Part shown: piece after piece, positions 1 through 8,521 of the stretch
Layout of the letters: each line of letters begins with the position of its first letter
How positions within the stretch are numbered: the stretch's first letter is position 1
NCBI RefSeq assembly: GCF_900188405.1
Contig: NZ_FZOF01000026.1
Span: 62,001 to 126,000 of the forward strand
Source of the DNA: Actinacidiphila glaucinigra
Lineage (GTDB): Bacteria; Actinomycetota; Actinomycetes; Streptomycetales; Streptomycetaceae
DNA: 64,000 bases
Reading direction: 5' to 3'
Position numbers and translations under genes: made by a program
The notes under the pieces: generated by a model
Told to the model about the DNA's origin: nothing
The model's database searches: none
Seen by the model: the letters and a program-made list of their open reading frames with translations, nothing else

Positions 1-194
1 GGTCGTGGACAAGATCAAGGTCGGTGGCAGGAGGGGCCGGCCCCGCACCCGCCCGGACGCGGTCGCCGGCGACAAGGCCGTGCAACTGGCGCGGGATCGC
101 CACCCGCTACGACAAGACTCCCGAGAGCTACCTGACCCGACTCCACTTGTGCGGCACGATGCTGTGGCTACGCAGCATCACCGGACCTGCATGA
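1..194 (+). pseudogene. IS5-family transposase remnant, internally deleted, cut by window edge
   Basis: Two pieces of a DDE transposase are seen in the same reading frame family but without the middle of the protein. The first, from base 2, contains GRPRTRPDAVAGDKA, the motif around a catalytic acidic residue in IS5/IS427-type transposases. The second, from about base 92 to the TGA at 192-194, reads GIATRYDKTPESYL and then LWLRSIT, which is the usual C-terminus of that family. About 60 residues expected between the pieces are missing and the frame changes, so no active enzyme can be made. The 5' part lies outside the window. Confidence 0.7.
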
Positions 195-1016
195 CTAGTG
201 ACCTCGTTCCCGGCCGAGGAAGCACGACAGGAGTCGCCTGAAGTCGTGCGGGTGCTCGAGCGCCGGCACGTGCCCGCATCGGCCGAGCACATACAGACGG
301 ACATCGGCCAGGTGTTCGAGCAGGGGCAGGGCTGCCGTCCCGAGCGGGGTGACTCGGTCCTCGGCGCCGTGGACGAGCAGCACGGGCGCGCGGACCCCTG
401 CCAGCGTTTGCGCCGAGAGGGTGAGCTCGTCGGCCCAACGTGCCCTAGGAGGAGGGAACAACGACGCGAACGCGGCCGCCCCCGCTCGCATCGCAGTTGC
501 ACGGGCAGCGACGGCCGACTCGGTCACGAGCGCTTGGTCGAGGACGAGGCGACTCAACATGTCTCGCGCCCCGAGCGGGCCGGCGGGGGCGGCCCAGACC
601 GCGTCGAGCTCGGCGGACAGCGGCGCCCCGGGGGCGCCCATCGTCGAGACCGCCACGACACGGGTGACCTGCTGGGGACGCGCGGCCGCCAACGCCAGCG
701 CCACGGCACCGCCCATGGAGTGGCCCACCACGGCGTAGTGCTCGACACCGAGAGCATCCATCAGGCCCGCGGCCTGCTCCGTCCACAGCCGGAGCCCACC
801 CCTGGAGCCCGCCGGGAATGGTGTACGGCCGAACCCCGCCTGGTCAGGAGCCACTAGGTGCCAGGACGTGCCCAGCGCCTGTGCCGTCGTTGCCCAGGCG
901 CCGGATCCGGTCGTACCGGGTCCGGAGCCGTGCAGCATCAGCACCGCGGGCCCGGTACCGCTCTCCATGACGTGGACGGGGGAGCCGTCGACTGTGATGG
1001 TCCGAAGTGCCGTCAC
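195..1016 (-). CDS. Alpha/beta hydrolase, meta-cleavage-product hydrolase type
   Basis: This 273-residue protein has the alpha/beta-hydrolase fold: an oxyanion segment HGSGPGTTGSGAW at residues 29-41, nucleophile elbow GHSMGG with Ser100, acidic residue Asp220 in HGAEDRV and His249 in GRCGHVP. The HGSGPG start and overall length resemble C-C bond hydrolases of aromatic meta-cleavage pathways (BphD/XylF group), although no ring dioxygenase lies nearby, so the substrate is open. It starts with GTG at 1016, 19 bases after the DJ-1-like gene, and is the last gene of a leftward set headed by a GntR regulator. No clear ribosome-binding site precedes the GTG, so the start is less certain than the family. 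Confidence 0.85.
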   Translation of the reverse strand: MTALRTITVDGSPVHVMESGTGPAVLMLHGSGPGTTGSGAWATTAQALGTSWHLVAPDQAGFGRTPFPAGSRGGLRLWTEQAAGLMDALGVEHYAVVGHSMGGAVALALAAARPQQVTRVVAVSTMGAPGAPLSAELDAVWAAPAGPLGARDMLSRLVLDQALVTESAVAARATAMRAGAAAFASLFPPPRARWADELTLSAQTLAGVRAPVLLVHGAEDRVTPLGTAALPLLEHLADVRLYVLGRCGHVPALEHPHDFRRLLSCFLGRERGH

Positions 1017-1035
1017 TGGGGCAGGCCAGGTGTGG

Positions 1036-1605
1036 TCATGCCGATGCGGAGTTGATGGATTTCGAAAAGAGCTCCATCATCGCCCTGCCGAATTGCGGCA
1101 TGTCGGGCCACCCCCGGCAGGAGACGAGGTTGCCGTCCACGACGTCCGGAGCGTCGATGACCGTCGCGCCCGCGTTCTCCATGTCACCGGTGATAGGGGG
1201 GAAGCACGCTGTCTTGCGGCCCTTCAGCAGCCCGTACACAGCCGGCACCTGCGCGCCGTGGCACACCAGCGCGATCGGGAGGTTGCGCGCGAAGAAATGC
1301 TCGGTGATGCGCCTGACGTCGGCGTCGACCCGGATCCACTCGGGGGCACGTCCCCCAGGGATGATGAGGGCGTCATAGCGCTCGACGTCGACCTCGGCCC
1401 AGGGCACGTCAACCGGCAGCTTGCGGCCGTTCTTCTCCACGTAGGCGTCGGAGTTGGGGTCGAACTCGTGGATGACCAGCTGAACGTCACGCATCGTCCG
1501 TGACGAGACGTCAACGTCCCAACCGCCCTCCTGAACGCGATAGTAGGGATACATGGTGTCGAGCTCCTCGGCGGCGTCGCCGGTCAGGAGCAGCGCTCTG
1601 GGCAC
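1036..1605 (-). CDS. DJ-1/PfpI-family protein (class I glutamine amidotransferase-like)
   Basis: The 189-residue protein has the DJ-1/PfpI layout: IIPGGRAPEW near residues 81-90 and the nucleophile elbow ALVCHGAQV with the expected active-site Cys115, followed by a histidine. Family members include cysteine peptidases, glyoxalase III/deglycase-like enzymes and chaperones; sequence alone does not say which. Start GTG at 1605 is supported by GAGGAG seven bases upstream. The gene lies between a GntR regulator and an alpha/beta hydrolase on the same strand, and faces away from an ABC importer, suggesting a common catabolic or detoxification role. Confidence 0.85.
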   Translation of the reverse strand: MPRALLLTGDAAEELDTMYPYYRVQEGGWDVDVSSRTMRDVQLVIHEFDPNSDAYVEKNGRKLPVDVPWAEVDVERYDALIIPGGRAPEWIRVDADVRRITEHFFARNLPIALVCHGAQVPAVYGLLKGRKTACFPPITGDMENAGATVIDAPDVVDGNLVSCRGWPDMPQFGRAMMELFSKSINSASA

Positions 1606-1695
1606 TCACTTCTCCTCGCATCTGAGGCGGGTGAGGCGGATCCGATCCGATCCGATTGTGCGAGCATTCCTCGGCCCAGTCCGCCCGTCAAGCCT

Positions 1696-2430
1696 TTACG
1701 CCATTCCCTCCGAGCCCTTGGCCTCGTCGAACAATCGTCGGAACCGCTCGCCGGACAGCAGGATGTGCCGACGCATGGCGTAGGCGGCGGCGTCGGGGTC
1801 ACGCGCGGCAATCGCGGCCACAACTTCTTCGTGCTCGGCCATGGCCAAGTGAGTGACCTGGGTGTCGTGGAGAAGCCGGAACAGGTGCACGTGCGTGTGC
1901 AGGCGAGCAAGCGCTTCGCGGATGACCTGGTTCTCCGCGCTCAGGGCGACGAGATCGTGAAACGCGGCGTCGCGGAGCCCGAAGGCGCCATAGGCCTGGG
2001 GCCCGCTGCCCCCCTCCAGCTCAGCCATCTGCTCCAGCATTCGTCGCAGACCGGCCACCTGCTGCAAGGATGCGCGTTCGGCGGATCTGCGCGCCGCTGC
2101 CGGCTCGAGGAGCAGGCGGAGCTCAAGCATGTCCTCGAATCGCTGACGGGTGATTTGGGGCGGGATGTGATAGCCGGCATGGGGCACACGCACGACCAGG
2201 CCCTCGGCCTCCATCCGGTTCAGAGCGTCTCGGATCGGCGTCTGCGAGACCCCCAACTCTCGCGCCAGGACGTCGATCGTGACGCGGGAACCAGGCTCGA
2301 TCCGTAGCGACATCAGCTGTCCGAGCAGCGTGTCGTACACCTCGTCGGCAAGCCGGCCACGAGATTTTCCCGGCGGCGCTCCGCCCGTCATGGCCCCACT
2401 TCCCCTCGCAATCATCGCTTCGTCGTCCAT
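1696..2430 (-). CDS. GntR-family transcriptional regulator, FCD type
   Basis: A winged helix-turn-helix occupies the N-terminal third (ELGVSQTPIRDALNRMEAEG is the recognition segment), followed by an all-helical FCD ligand domain with ELRLLLEPAAARR and the conserved FHDLVALS and HEEVVAAI segments. It would act as a dimeric repressor released by a small acid or sugar-acid ligand. The frame is open up to 2544, but ATG at 2430 is preferred because AAAGGA lies 12 bases upstream; this gives 244 residues, normal for the family. It heads the leftward DJ-1/hydrolase set and is divergent from the importer at 2819, which it probably controls. Confidence 0.88.
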   Translation of the reverse strand: MDDEAMIARGSGAMTGGAPPGKSRGRLADEVYDTLLGQLMSLRIEPGSRVTIDVLARELGVSQTPIRDALNRMEAEGLVVRVPHAGYHIPPQITRQRFEDMLELRLLLEPAAARRSAERASLQQVAGLRRMLEQMAELEGGSGPQAYGAFGLRDAAFHDLVALSAENQVIREALARLHTHVHLFRLLHDTQVTHLAMAEHEEVVAAIAARDPDAAAYAMRRHILLSGERFRRLFDEAKGSEGMA

Positions 2431-2818
2431 CGTGACGTGAGGTCCTTTCTTACGTCTTTGCGAACCTGTTGACATGGGTCGCATGCTGCGGGATGTTGAT
2501 GCCCTCGCTTGGATCGTATAGGAAATGTGACGGACGCCGGCCATCCTTCACCCATCGCGGAACCGCCCGCCATCGCTCCGCTTCGATCAGTTGTAGCTCC
2601 TAGGGACCTGCGCGACGTCCTACTTGGTTTGCCGTTGGGCCGCACAAGGGCCGAAGCACCTCTCGACCGCCTGAAGCCCCACTACGTCGCGGCCTACTCG
2701 TGACAACGGTCCGCGGGTCAGCGCCCGCGACAGCCGGCAACACGCCTGCACCCAGCAACTGCTCGGCGAAGCACGCAGCAAGGCTCCAGAAGTCCCGACC
2801 CAGAAAGCAGGCACGAGG
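2431..2818. promoter_or_regulatory. Divergent intergenic region between GntR gene and ABC importer operon
   Basis: This 388-base stretch has no convincing gene. It separates the leftward regulator from the rightward importer and so must hold both promoters. A short near-palindrome, GGATCGTATAGG at 2511-2522, resembles GTATAC-centred operators of FCD-type GntR proteins and is the best operator candidate. A TTGACA hexamer is seen at 2469-2474, but the hexamer 17 bases downstream is a poor -10, so no promoter is called with confidence. Confidence 0.35.
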
Positions 2819-4240
2819 ATGCGGTATCCCAAGCCAGTAGGACGACTGTCCGTTCCCGGTGGAAAGGTGCAGCTGGCGACGGCGGCCATATTGGTGGCCA
2901 CGACCGTGGCGGCTTGCGGCGGCGGCGACACGCAGGCGAGCGCCCCCAAGGCACCGGCGACCATCCCGGAACTCACCAAGGACCCGCTGACCCTCAGCTT
3001 CATCTGGTTCGACTGGCCCCCCGCCCACGCCCTGGAAGCCTTCGCGAACGCGGAGTACGCCAAGGAGCGGCCGAACGTGACCATCAAGGTCAACACCGTG
3101 CCGAACGCGAACTGGCACGACGCGATGTTCACCCAGTTCGCAGCGCACCGTACCGACTTCGACATCCCGATCCTGGACTCGCAGCACATCGGCGAGGCCG
3201 TGACGAACGGCAACATCCTCGACATCACCGACTTCGTCAAGAAGAACATCGACGTCAAGGCCTACAACCCGTACCTCCTGGCGGCCTACGGCCAGTTCCC
3301 CCAGGCGGAGACCGGCAAGCGCGACGAAAACGCCAGCATGTACGGACTGCCGCTGCTCGGCGACACCTGGACGATGATCTACCGCAAGGACCTGATCGGC
3401 GACAAGCCACCGCAGACGTGGGACCAGATGATCTCAGTCGCCGAGAAGTGCCAGGCGGACCACCCCGGCGTCAGCGGGCTGGCTTTCCACCAGGCCAACG
3501 GCTCCGACGCCGCAGCCGTCACCTACAACACGGTCAACGGCATCTACGGCGGCAACCTCTGGGACTCCAAGACGCGCAAGATCGACGGCGTCCTCAACGA
3601 CACCGCCGGCCATGAGGCGATGGACGTCCTGGTCAACAAGATGAAGCCGCTGACCGCCAAGGGCTCCGGCAACTGGTTCATCGACGAGGTGAACGCGGCG
3701 GTCGCCCAGGGCAAGGCATGCATCGCGTTCAACTGGATCGCCGCGAGCGGCGGCCTGCTCGACCCGAAGCAGTCGACGCTCGGCACCACGCGGGAGCAGA
3801 TCCTCGACAAGCTCGGTTTTGCCACCCTGCCGAGCCAGAAGACGAACCTGGTGCCTCTCGGCGGCATGGGGATGCACGTGTCGGCCTACTCCTCCAAAGC
3901 GAACCAGGCGGAGGCCCTCAACTTCATGAAGTGGTTCGAGCAGGCTGACATCCAGAAGAAGTGGGCCGCGGCCGGTGGCGTGCCCGCACGTACGGACGCC
4001 CTGCAGTCGCCCGAGTTCCTCAATGCCGGGCCGTTCAACCAGGTGTACGCCGACTCGGTTCCGCGGATGCGGGACATGTGGAACGTGCCCGAGTACGCGC
4101 GCCTCGTCGACATCGAGAACACCAACGTGAACGCGGCTCTGAACGGCGCGAAAAAGCCCAAGGACGCGCTCGACGACATCGCCAAGGAGCAGCAGAGCGT
4201 GCTCGACTCCGGCAGCCGCAAGGGCGGCGGCGGACTGTGA
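2819..4240 (+). CDS. ABC importer substrate-binding lipoprotein (family 1 sugar type)
   Basis: The 473-residue protein begins with a positively charged stretch, a hydrophobic segment and a lipobox VAAC placing the lipid-anchored cysteine at residue 33, so it is exported and tethered outside the membrane. The rest has the family 1 extracellular solute-binding pattern (GLPLLGDTWTMIYRKDL, IAFNWIAASGG, FMKWFEQADIQKKW). It is the first gene of a five-gene importer operon with overlapping stops and starts. The ligand is not evident: the adjoining dehydrogenases suggest a hydroxyacid or polyol rather than a simple hexose. A clear ribosome-binding site before ATG 2819 is lacking. Confidence 0.88.
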   Translation: MRYPKPVGRLSVPGGKVQLATAAILVATTVAACGGGDTQASAPKAPATIPELTKDPLTLSFIWFDWPPAHALEAFANAEYAKERPNVTIKVNTVPNANWHDAMFTQFAAHRTDFDIPILDSQHIGEAVTNGNILDITDFVKKNIDVKAYNPYLLAAYGQFPQAETGKRDENASMYGLPLLGDTWTMIYRKDLIGDKPPQTWDQMISVAEKCQADHPGVSGLAFHQANGSDAAAVTYNTVNGIYGGNLWDSKTRKIDGVLNDTAGHEAMDVLVNKMKPLTAKGSGNWFIDEVNAAVAQGKACIAFNWIAASGGLLDPKQSTLGTTREQILDKLGFATLPSQKTNLVPLGGMGMHVSAYSSKANQAEALNFMKWFEQADIQKKWAAAGGVPARTDALQSPEFLNAGPFNQVYADSVPRMRDMWNVPEYARLVDIENTNVNAALNGAKKPKDALDDIAKEQQSVLDSGSRKGGGGL

Positions 4241-5187
4241 GTGACCCCACCACTCTGACGACCGACCACGCGGTGCAGGTGGCGTCCGCGACGCCCCCTG
4301 CACCACGTCGGCCCCGCCGCTTGAGCGACCGCGGGCTCGCCGTGGCCTTCATCTCGCCGGCGCTGCTGCTGCTGCTCGGCATGTCGGTGTTCCCGTTGCT
4401 GTGGGCGTTGTACCTGTCGTTCACCGACTACTCGGCCACCCGCGGGGGGCAGGCCCATTTCATCTGGTTCGAGAACTACACCGCCATCCTGACGTCGGCG
4501 CAGGTCCACCTGAGGGCCTTGACGACGTTGATCTACGTGGTCGGCGCGGTCACCCTGCAGACGGTGCTCGGTTTCGCCATCGCCTACCTGATCTCACGGC
4601 GTACGCACGGGCGAGGACTGCTGACCACTTTGTTCCTGGTTCCGATGATGCTGTCGCCGGTCGTGGTCGGGCTGTTCTGGCGATTCATGTTCGACGCGCA
4701 ATTCGGCGTGATCAACAGCATGCTCGGCTCGCTCGGCCTGGGACAGGTGGAGTGGCTCACCCAGCAGCGAACGGCACTGATGTCCCTGATCGTGGTCGAC
4801 ACCTGGCAATGGACGCCGTTCATCATGCTCATCGCACTTGCGGGCCTCACCGCGGTACCCAAGTACCTGTACGAGGCCGCCTCGATCGACCGGGCGTCCG
4901 AGTGGTTCCGGTTCCGCACCATCACTCTTCCTCTGGTGTGGCCGCTACTCCTCATTGCGGTGTTGTTCAGGGCCATCGAGGCCTTCCGGCTGTTCGACCT
5001 CGTCTACATCCTCACCAGCGGAGGTCCGGGGGTCTCCACCGAGACGTTGTCGTTCCACGTCTACAAGGTCGCGTTCCTGGGCTTCAACACCGGAACCGCC
5101 TCGGCGTACGGGATCCTCATGGTCCTCGTCGTCATGGTCCTCACGCAGCTCTACCTGCGCTACTTGAACAAGCTCAAGGAGGACTGA
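4237..5187 (+). CDS. ABC importer permease (MalF-type)
   Basis: A 316-residue integral membrane protein with six predicted transmembrane segments and the permease coupling motif in EAASIDRASEWFRFRTITLPL, where the EAA loop contacts an ATPase. The GTG start at 4237 overlaps the stop of the binding-protein gene in the sequence GTGA, giving translational coupling; the open frame runs further upstream but that part is only antisense-like filler within the preceding gene. Works with the next permease as the heterodimeric channel of this importer. Confidence 0.9.
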   Translation: MSDPTTLTTDHAVQVASATPPAPRRPRRLSDRGLAVAFISPALLLLLGMSVFPLLWALYLSFTDYSATRGGQAHFIWFENYTAILTSAQVHLRALTTLIYVVGAVTLQTVLGFAIAYLISRRTHGRGLLTTLFLVPMMLSPVVVGLFWRFMFDAQFGVINSMLGSLGLGQVEWLTQQRTALMSLIVVDTWQWTPFIMLIALAGLTAVPKYLYEAASIDRASEWFRFRTITLPLVWPLLLIAVLFRAIEAFRLFDLVYILTSGGPGVSTETLSFHVYKVAFLGFNTGTASAYGILMVLVVMVLTQLYLRYLNKLKED

Positions 5188-6104
5188 TGGCCGTATCCGT
5201 CGACGAGGCCGCGTCCACAGATCCCGTCCGGGATCACACGCCCCCCGCGCGTCGCCTCCGGGGCCGCGGCCGGGGCCGTTCCGTGCTGGAGGTCGCGCTG
5301 CTGACCGTGCTGGCCGTGGTGATGCTCTTTCCGGTGCTGTGGATGATCGAGACGTCCATCAAGGAGAACCGGGACGTCTACGCCGTCCCGGCCAAGTTCT
5401 TCGACTTCAAGGTCACGATGGGCCATTTCAAGGACGTGTTCGTCGCCCCCGGCGGGGGTCGCTCGGCCTTGTCCGTCGCGTTCCTCAACTCCGTCGTGGT
5501 CGCCGGCGTCTCCACGGCGCTGGCCACCGTGCTGGGGGTCCCGGCGGCCTGGGCCTACTCGCGCTTCGCCGTGAAGGCCAAGAAGGACCAACTGTTCTTC
5601 ATCCTGTCCACCCGCTTCATGCCGCCCGTGGTGGTCGTGATCCCGATCTTCCTCATGTACCGCCAAGTCGGACTCATCGACACCAAGCTCGGCCTGATCC
5701 TCATCTACGCCGCGTTCAACGTCCCGTTCACGATCTGGATGATGAAGGGGTTCGTCGACGAGGTGCCCGCGGAGTACGAGGATGCCGCCATGCTCGACGG
5801 CTACACCCGTTTGCAGGCGTTCCGCCGATTCACCCTTCCCCTGCTCCTGCCCGGCATCGCCGCGACGGCGGTCTTCGCACTCATCTTCTCGTGGAACGAG
5901 TTCGTGTTCGCCATCTTCCTCACCTCCAGCGACAGCGTCCGGACGGCCCCGCCTGCCATCGCCGGCCTCATCGGCGGAACCACGGTGGACTGGGGTCTCG
6001 TGGCCGCCGCCTCCGTCGTGTTCGCCCTACCGGTACTCGTCTTCGCCTACCTGGTGCGCAAGCACCTCGTCGCCGGTGTGACGCTCGGGGCGGTGCGACG
6101 CTGA
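5187..6104 (+). CDS. ABC importer permease (MalG-type)
   Basis: A 305-residue second membrane subunit with about six hydrophobic segments and the EAA loop EYEDAAMLDGYTRLQAFRRF. ATG at 5187 overlaps the previous TGA (TGATG) and is preceded by AAGGAGGA at an ideal distance, which fixes the start although the frame stays open upstream. It pairs with the MalF-type permease and both would dock onto the two dissimilar ATPases encoded next. Confidence 0.9.
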   Translation: MAVSVDEAASTDPVRDHTPPARRLRGRGRGRSVLEVALLTVLAVVMLFPVLWMIETSIKENRDVYAVPAKFFDFKVTMGHFKDVFVAPGGGRSALSVAFLNSVVVAGVSTALATVLGVPAAWAYSRFAVKAKKDQLFFILSTRFMPPVVVVIPIFLMYRQVGLIDTKLGLILIYAAFNVPFTIWMMKGFVDEVPAEYEDAAMLDGYTRLQAFRRFTLPLLLPGIAATAVFALIFSWNEFVFAIFLTSSDSVRTAPPAIAGLIGGTTVDWGLVAAASVVFALPVLVFAYLVRKHLVAGVTLGAVRR

Positions 6105-7171
6105 TGGCGGGCATCGAGGTGACCGCGCTGCACAAACGCTACCCGGACGGGACGGTCGCAGTCGATCACGTGGACCTGTCCATCGGCGACGGCGAGCTGT
6201 TCGTGATGCTCGGACCTTCGGGCTGCGGGAAGACGACCACGCTGCGAGCCATAGCCGGCCTGGAGAGGCAGACGACGGGCGACATCCGCATCGGCGACAC
6301 GCTGGTCAACGACCTGCCGCCCGCCGAGCGCGACATCGCCATGGTGTTCCAGTTCTACGCTCTCTACCCGCATCTGAGAACCCGCGACAACCTGGCGTTC
6401 CCACTGCGTGCCGAGGGACTGCCCAAGGCGGAGGTGCGCGAGCGGGTCGACGAGGCCGCCCGGCTGATGCGGCTCGGTCCGCTCCTGGACCGGCGACCGC
6501 ACCGGCTGTCCGGCGGGGAGCAGCAGCGCGTCGCGCTTGCTCGCGCCCTGGTGCGACGACCGCGCGCCTTCCTCATGGACGAACCCCTCACCAATCTGGA
6601 CGCAGAGCTGAGGGCGGACATGCGCACGGAGATCAAGCACCTGCAGGGGGAACTGGGGACGACGATGGTCTACGTCACCCACGACCAGGTCGAGGCGATG
6701 TCGCTCGGCCACAGAATCGCCATCCTCAACAAGGGCCGCGTCGAGCAGATCGGCACGCCGCTGGAGGTCTACGACCGTCCGGCGAGTCTTTTCTGTGCCG
6801 CGTTCATCGGCTCCCCGCCGATGAACCTGATCGAGGTGGAGGTGGCCGACGGGAAGCTGCGCAGTCAGGGCGGACTGGTCCTTCCGCCACCGCCGAGCCT
6901 GCCGCGCGACCGTCGCCTGGTCGCAGGCGTCCGGCCGGAGGCGCTGGAGGTCACAGAACCAGGGGCGGAGCGTTCAGCCCCGGGCCGCGTGGTCTCGGCG
7001 GAGTGGCTGGGAGACGAAGTCATCGCCGTGGTCGACCACGGTGGCCGGCGCGACGTAAGGGTTCGGATGCCACCGACTGTCCGTTTCGCCGCCGGCGCGC
7101 CGGTCGGGCTGCGGCACACCGGCGGGCCCCCGCCGGTCTACGACGTGAGCACGGAAGAGCTGGTGGCCTGA
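6104..7171 (+). CDS. ABC importer ATP-binding protein, intact active sites (MsmK/UgpC type)
   Basis: The 355-residue ATPase contains every catalytic element: Walker A GPSGCGKTT at 37-45, Q-loop Gln83 in VFQFYALYP, signature LSGGEQQR from 135, Walker B FLMDE with catalytic Glu160, D-loop NLD and switch His193 in VTHDQ. A C-terminal TOBE-type domain follows. ATG 6104 overlaps the preceding stop (TGATG). It is directly followed by a second, divergent ATPase gene, so the transporter probably carries a heterodimeric ATPase pair similar in layout to the GlpS/GlpT pair of rhizobial glycerol importers. Confidence 0.92.
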   Translation: MAGIEVTALHKRYPDGTVAVDHVDLSIGDGELFVMLGPSGCGKTTTLRAIAGLERQTTGDIRIGDTLVNDLPPAERDIAMVFQFYALYPHLRTRDNLAFPLRAEGLPKAEVRERVDEAARLMRLGPLLDRRPHRLSGGEQQRVALARALVRRPRAFLMDEPLTNLDAELRADMRTEIKHLQGELGTTMVYVTHDQVEAMSLGHRIAILNKGRVEQIGTPLEVYDRPASLFCAAFIGSPPMNLIEVEVADGKLRSQGGLVLPPPPSLPRDRRLVAGVRPEALEVTEPGAERSAPGRVVSAEWLGDEVIAVVDHGGRRDVRVRMPPTVRFAAGAPVGLRHTGGPPPVYDVSTEELVA

Positions 7172-8247
7172 TGGGAACCGTGGCAGTGCACGGGCTGTGC
7201 AAGTCCTTCGGCAAGGTCCAGGCCCTGGACGGGGTGACGCTGGACGTGCCGGACGGCTCCTTCTTCGTCGTGCTCGGGCCCTCCGGGGCAGGCAAGACGA
7301 CGACCCTGCGAGCGATCGCCGGCCTTGAGCAGCTTGACGCCGGGTCGGTGCATCTGGACGGGAGGGACGCGACCGGTGACTCCCCGGCCGAACGCGACCT
7401 GGCCATGGTCTTCCAGAGCTACGCCCTCTACCCGCGACTCACGGCGTACGAGAACATCGCTTCGCCGCTGCGGGCACGCCGCTGTTCTTCCAGCGAGATC
7501 GCCGCTGCCGTCGAGCGGATGTCGGCCCTGCTGCACATCGAACGTCTGCTGCAGCGTCGTCCCGCGCAGATGTCGGGCGGTGAGATGCAGCGTGTCGCCC
7601 TGGCCCGGGCGCTGGTCCGTCGCCCGCGCGCGTTTCTCATGGACGAGCCGCTGACGAACCTCGACCTCAAGCTCCGCGTCGAGATGCGCACCGAGCTCAC
7701 CCGCATCCACCGGAGTCTCGGGGGAACCTTCGTCCACGTGACCAACGACCAGGTCGAGGCCCTGTCCATGGCCGACCAGGTCGCGGTCCTCAAGGAGGGG
7801 AAGGTGCAACAGGTCGGAACGCCGACCGAGGTGTACGAGCGACCGGCCAACCAGTGGGTCGCGGGCTTCGTCGGGAGCCCGCCGATCAGCCTCCTTCCCT
7901 GCCACGCCGAGGGGGATCGTCTGGTCGGGGCGGAAGGCTGGACGCTGCCGCGGCCCCGCTGGACCACGGCAGAGGACGGTCGTCCGCTGATGCTGGGCCT
8001 GCGGGCGGAGGACCTGTCCATCGAGCAGCGTGGGGACGCGTCGTTGCCGGGTGAGCTCTACGGCCTTGAGCCGCTCGGTGACCGAACGGTGGTCGACGTC
8101 CGAGTGGGGACGGAGATCCTCAAGGTCAAGGCACGACCCACCGTCACGGGTACGCCGGGCGAGCGGCTGCTTGTCAGCGTCGACCTGGACCGTGCGCACC
8201 TGTTCGATGCGGGCACCGGGCTGGCGCTGCCCGAGGCCGGGAGGTAA
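7171..8247 (+). CDS. ABC importer ATP-binding protein, switch histidine replaced by asparagine
   Basis: The 358-residue partner ATPase keeps Walker A GPSGAGKTT (36-44), Q-loop Gln82, Walker B FLMDE with Glu159 and D-loop, but its H-loop reads VTNDQ: Asn192 stands where nearly all importer ATPases have the switch histidine (codon AAC at about 7744-7746). The signature is also altered to MSGGEMQR. A TOBE-type C-terminus follows. ATG 7171 overlaps the previous TGA. In asymmetric ABC pairs one composite site often hydrolyses ATP poorly, so this subunit may be the non-catalytic half of a heterodimer with the preceding ATPase. Confidence 0.9.
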   Translation: MGTVAVHGLCKSFGKVQALDGVTLDVPDGSFFVVLGPSGAGKTTTLRAIAGLEQLDAGSVHLDGRDATGDSPAERDLAMVFQSYALYPRLTAYENIASPLRARRCSSSEIAAAVERMSALLHIERLLQRRPAQMSGGEMQRVALARALVRRPRAFLMDEPLTNLDLKLRVEMRTELTRIHRSLGGTFVHVTNDQVEALSMADQVAVLKEGKVQQVGTPTEVYERPANQWVAGFVGSPPISLLPCHAEGDRLVGAEGWTLPRPRWTTAEDGRPLMLGLRAEDLSIEQRGDASLPGELYGLEPLGDRTVVDVRVGTEILKVKARPTVTGTPGERLLVSVDLDRAHLFDAGTGLALPEAGR

Positions 8248-8270
8248 CCGCGCAGGGCGGCGACGTCACC

Positions 8271-8450
8271 ATGCGCCCGCACGTGGCGATCGAGCCTCGG
8301 CGGACCGTCACCGGTGAGCACGGCCTGACGACGCCGAAGCAGCGATGGCCCGAGAAGGCGATCGGTGGCGCGGGGCGTCGCCCTGCAGCCAGGGCCAGGG
8401 CCACGTTCGACCCGCTCGGCAACCTCGACCCCGGCGAGGTCGTGCGACGT
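8271..8450 (+). pseudogene. C-terminal scrap of a FAD-linked oxidase (GlcD/D-lactate dehydrogenase type)
   Basis: Between the importer and the aldehyde dehydrogenase, one frame reads TVTGEHGLTTPKQRWPEKAI and, after about 10 more residues, ATFDPLGNLDPGEVV. In FAD-linked 2-hydroxyacid oxidases the last 60 residues have the order GGTVTGEHGxGxxKRRW... followed by DPxGxLNPGKVL, so the match in order and spacing is good. Nothing of the first 400 residues is present. The piece has no plausible start of its own and is read as a relic left by deletion. Inference is by pattern only. Confidence 0.55.
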
Positions 8451-8521
8451 GTTCGCCGACGCGCGTGGCGCGATCGCCGAGGTCACGGGACATCACCCAG
8501 AACATCACAGGAGGCGACGCA

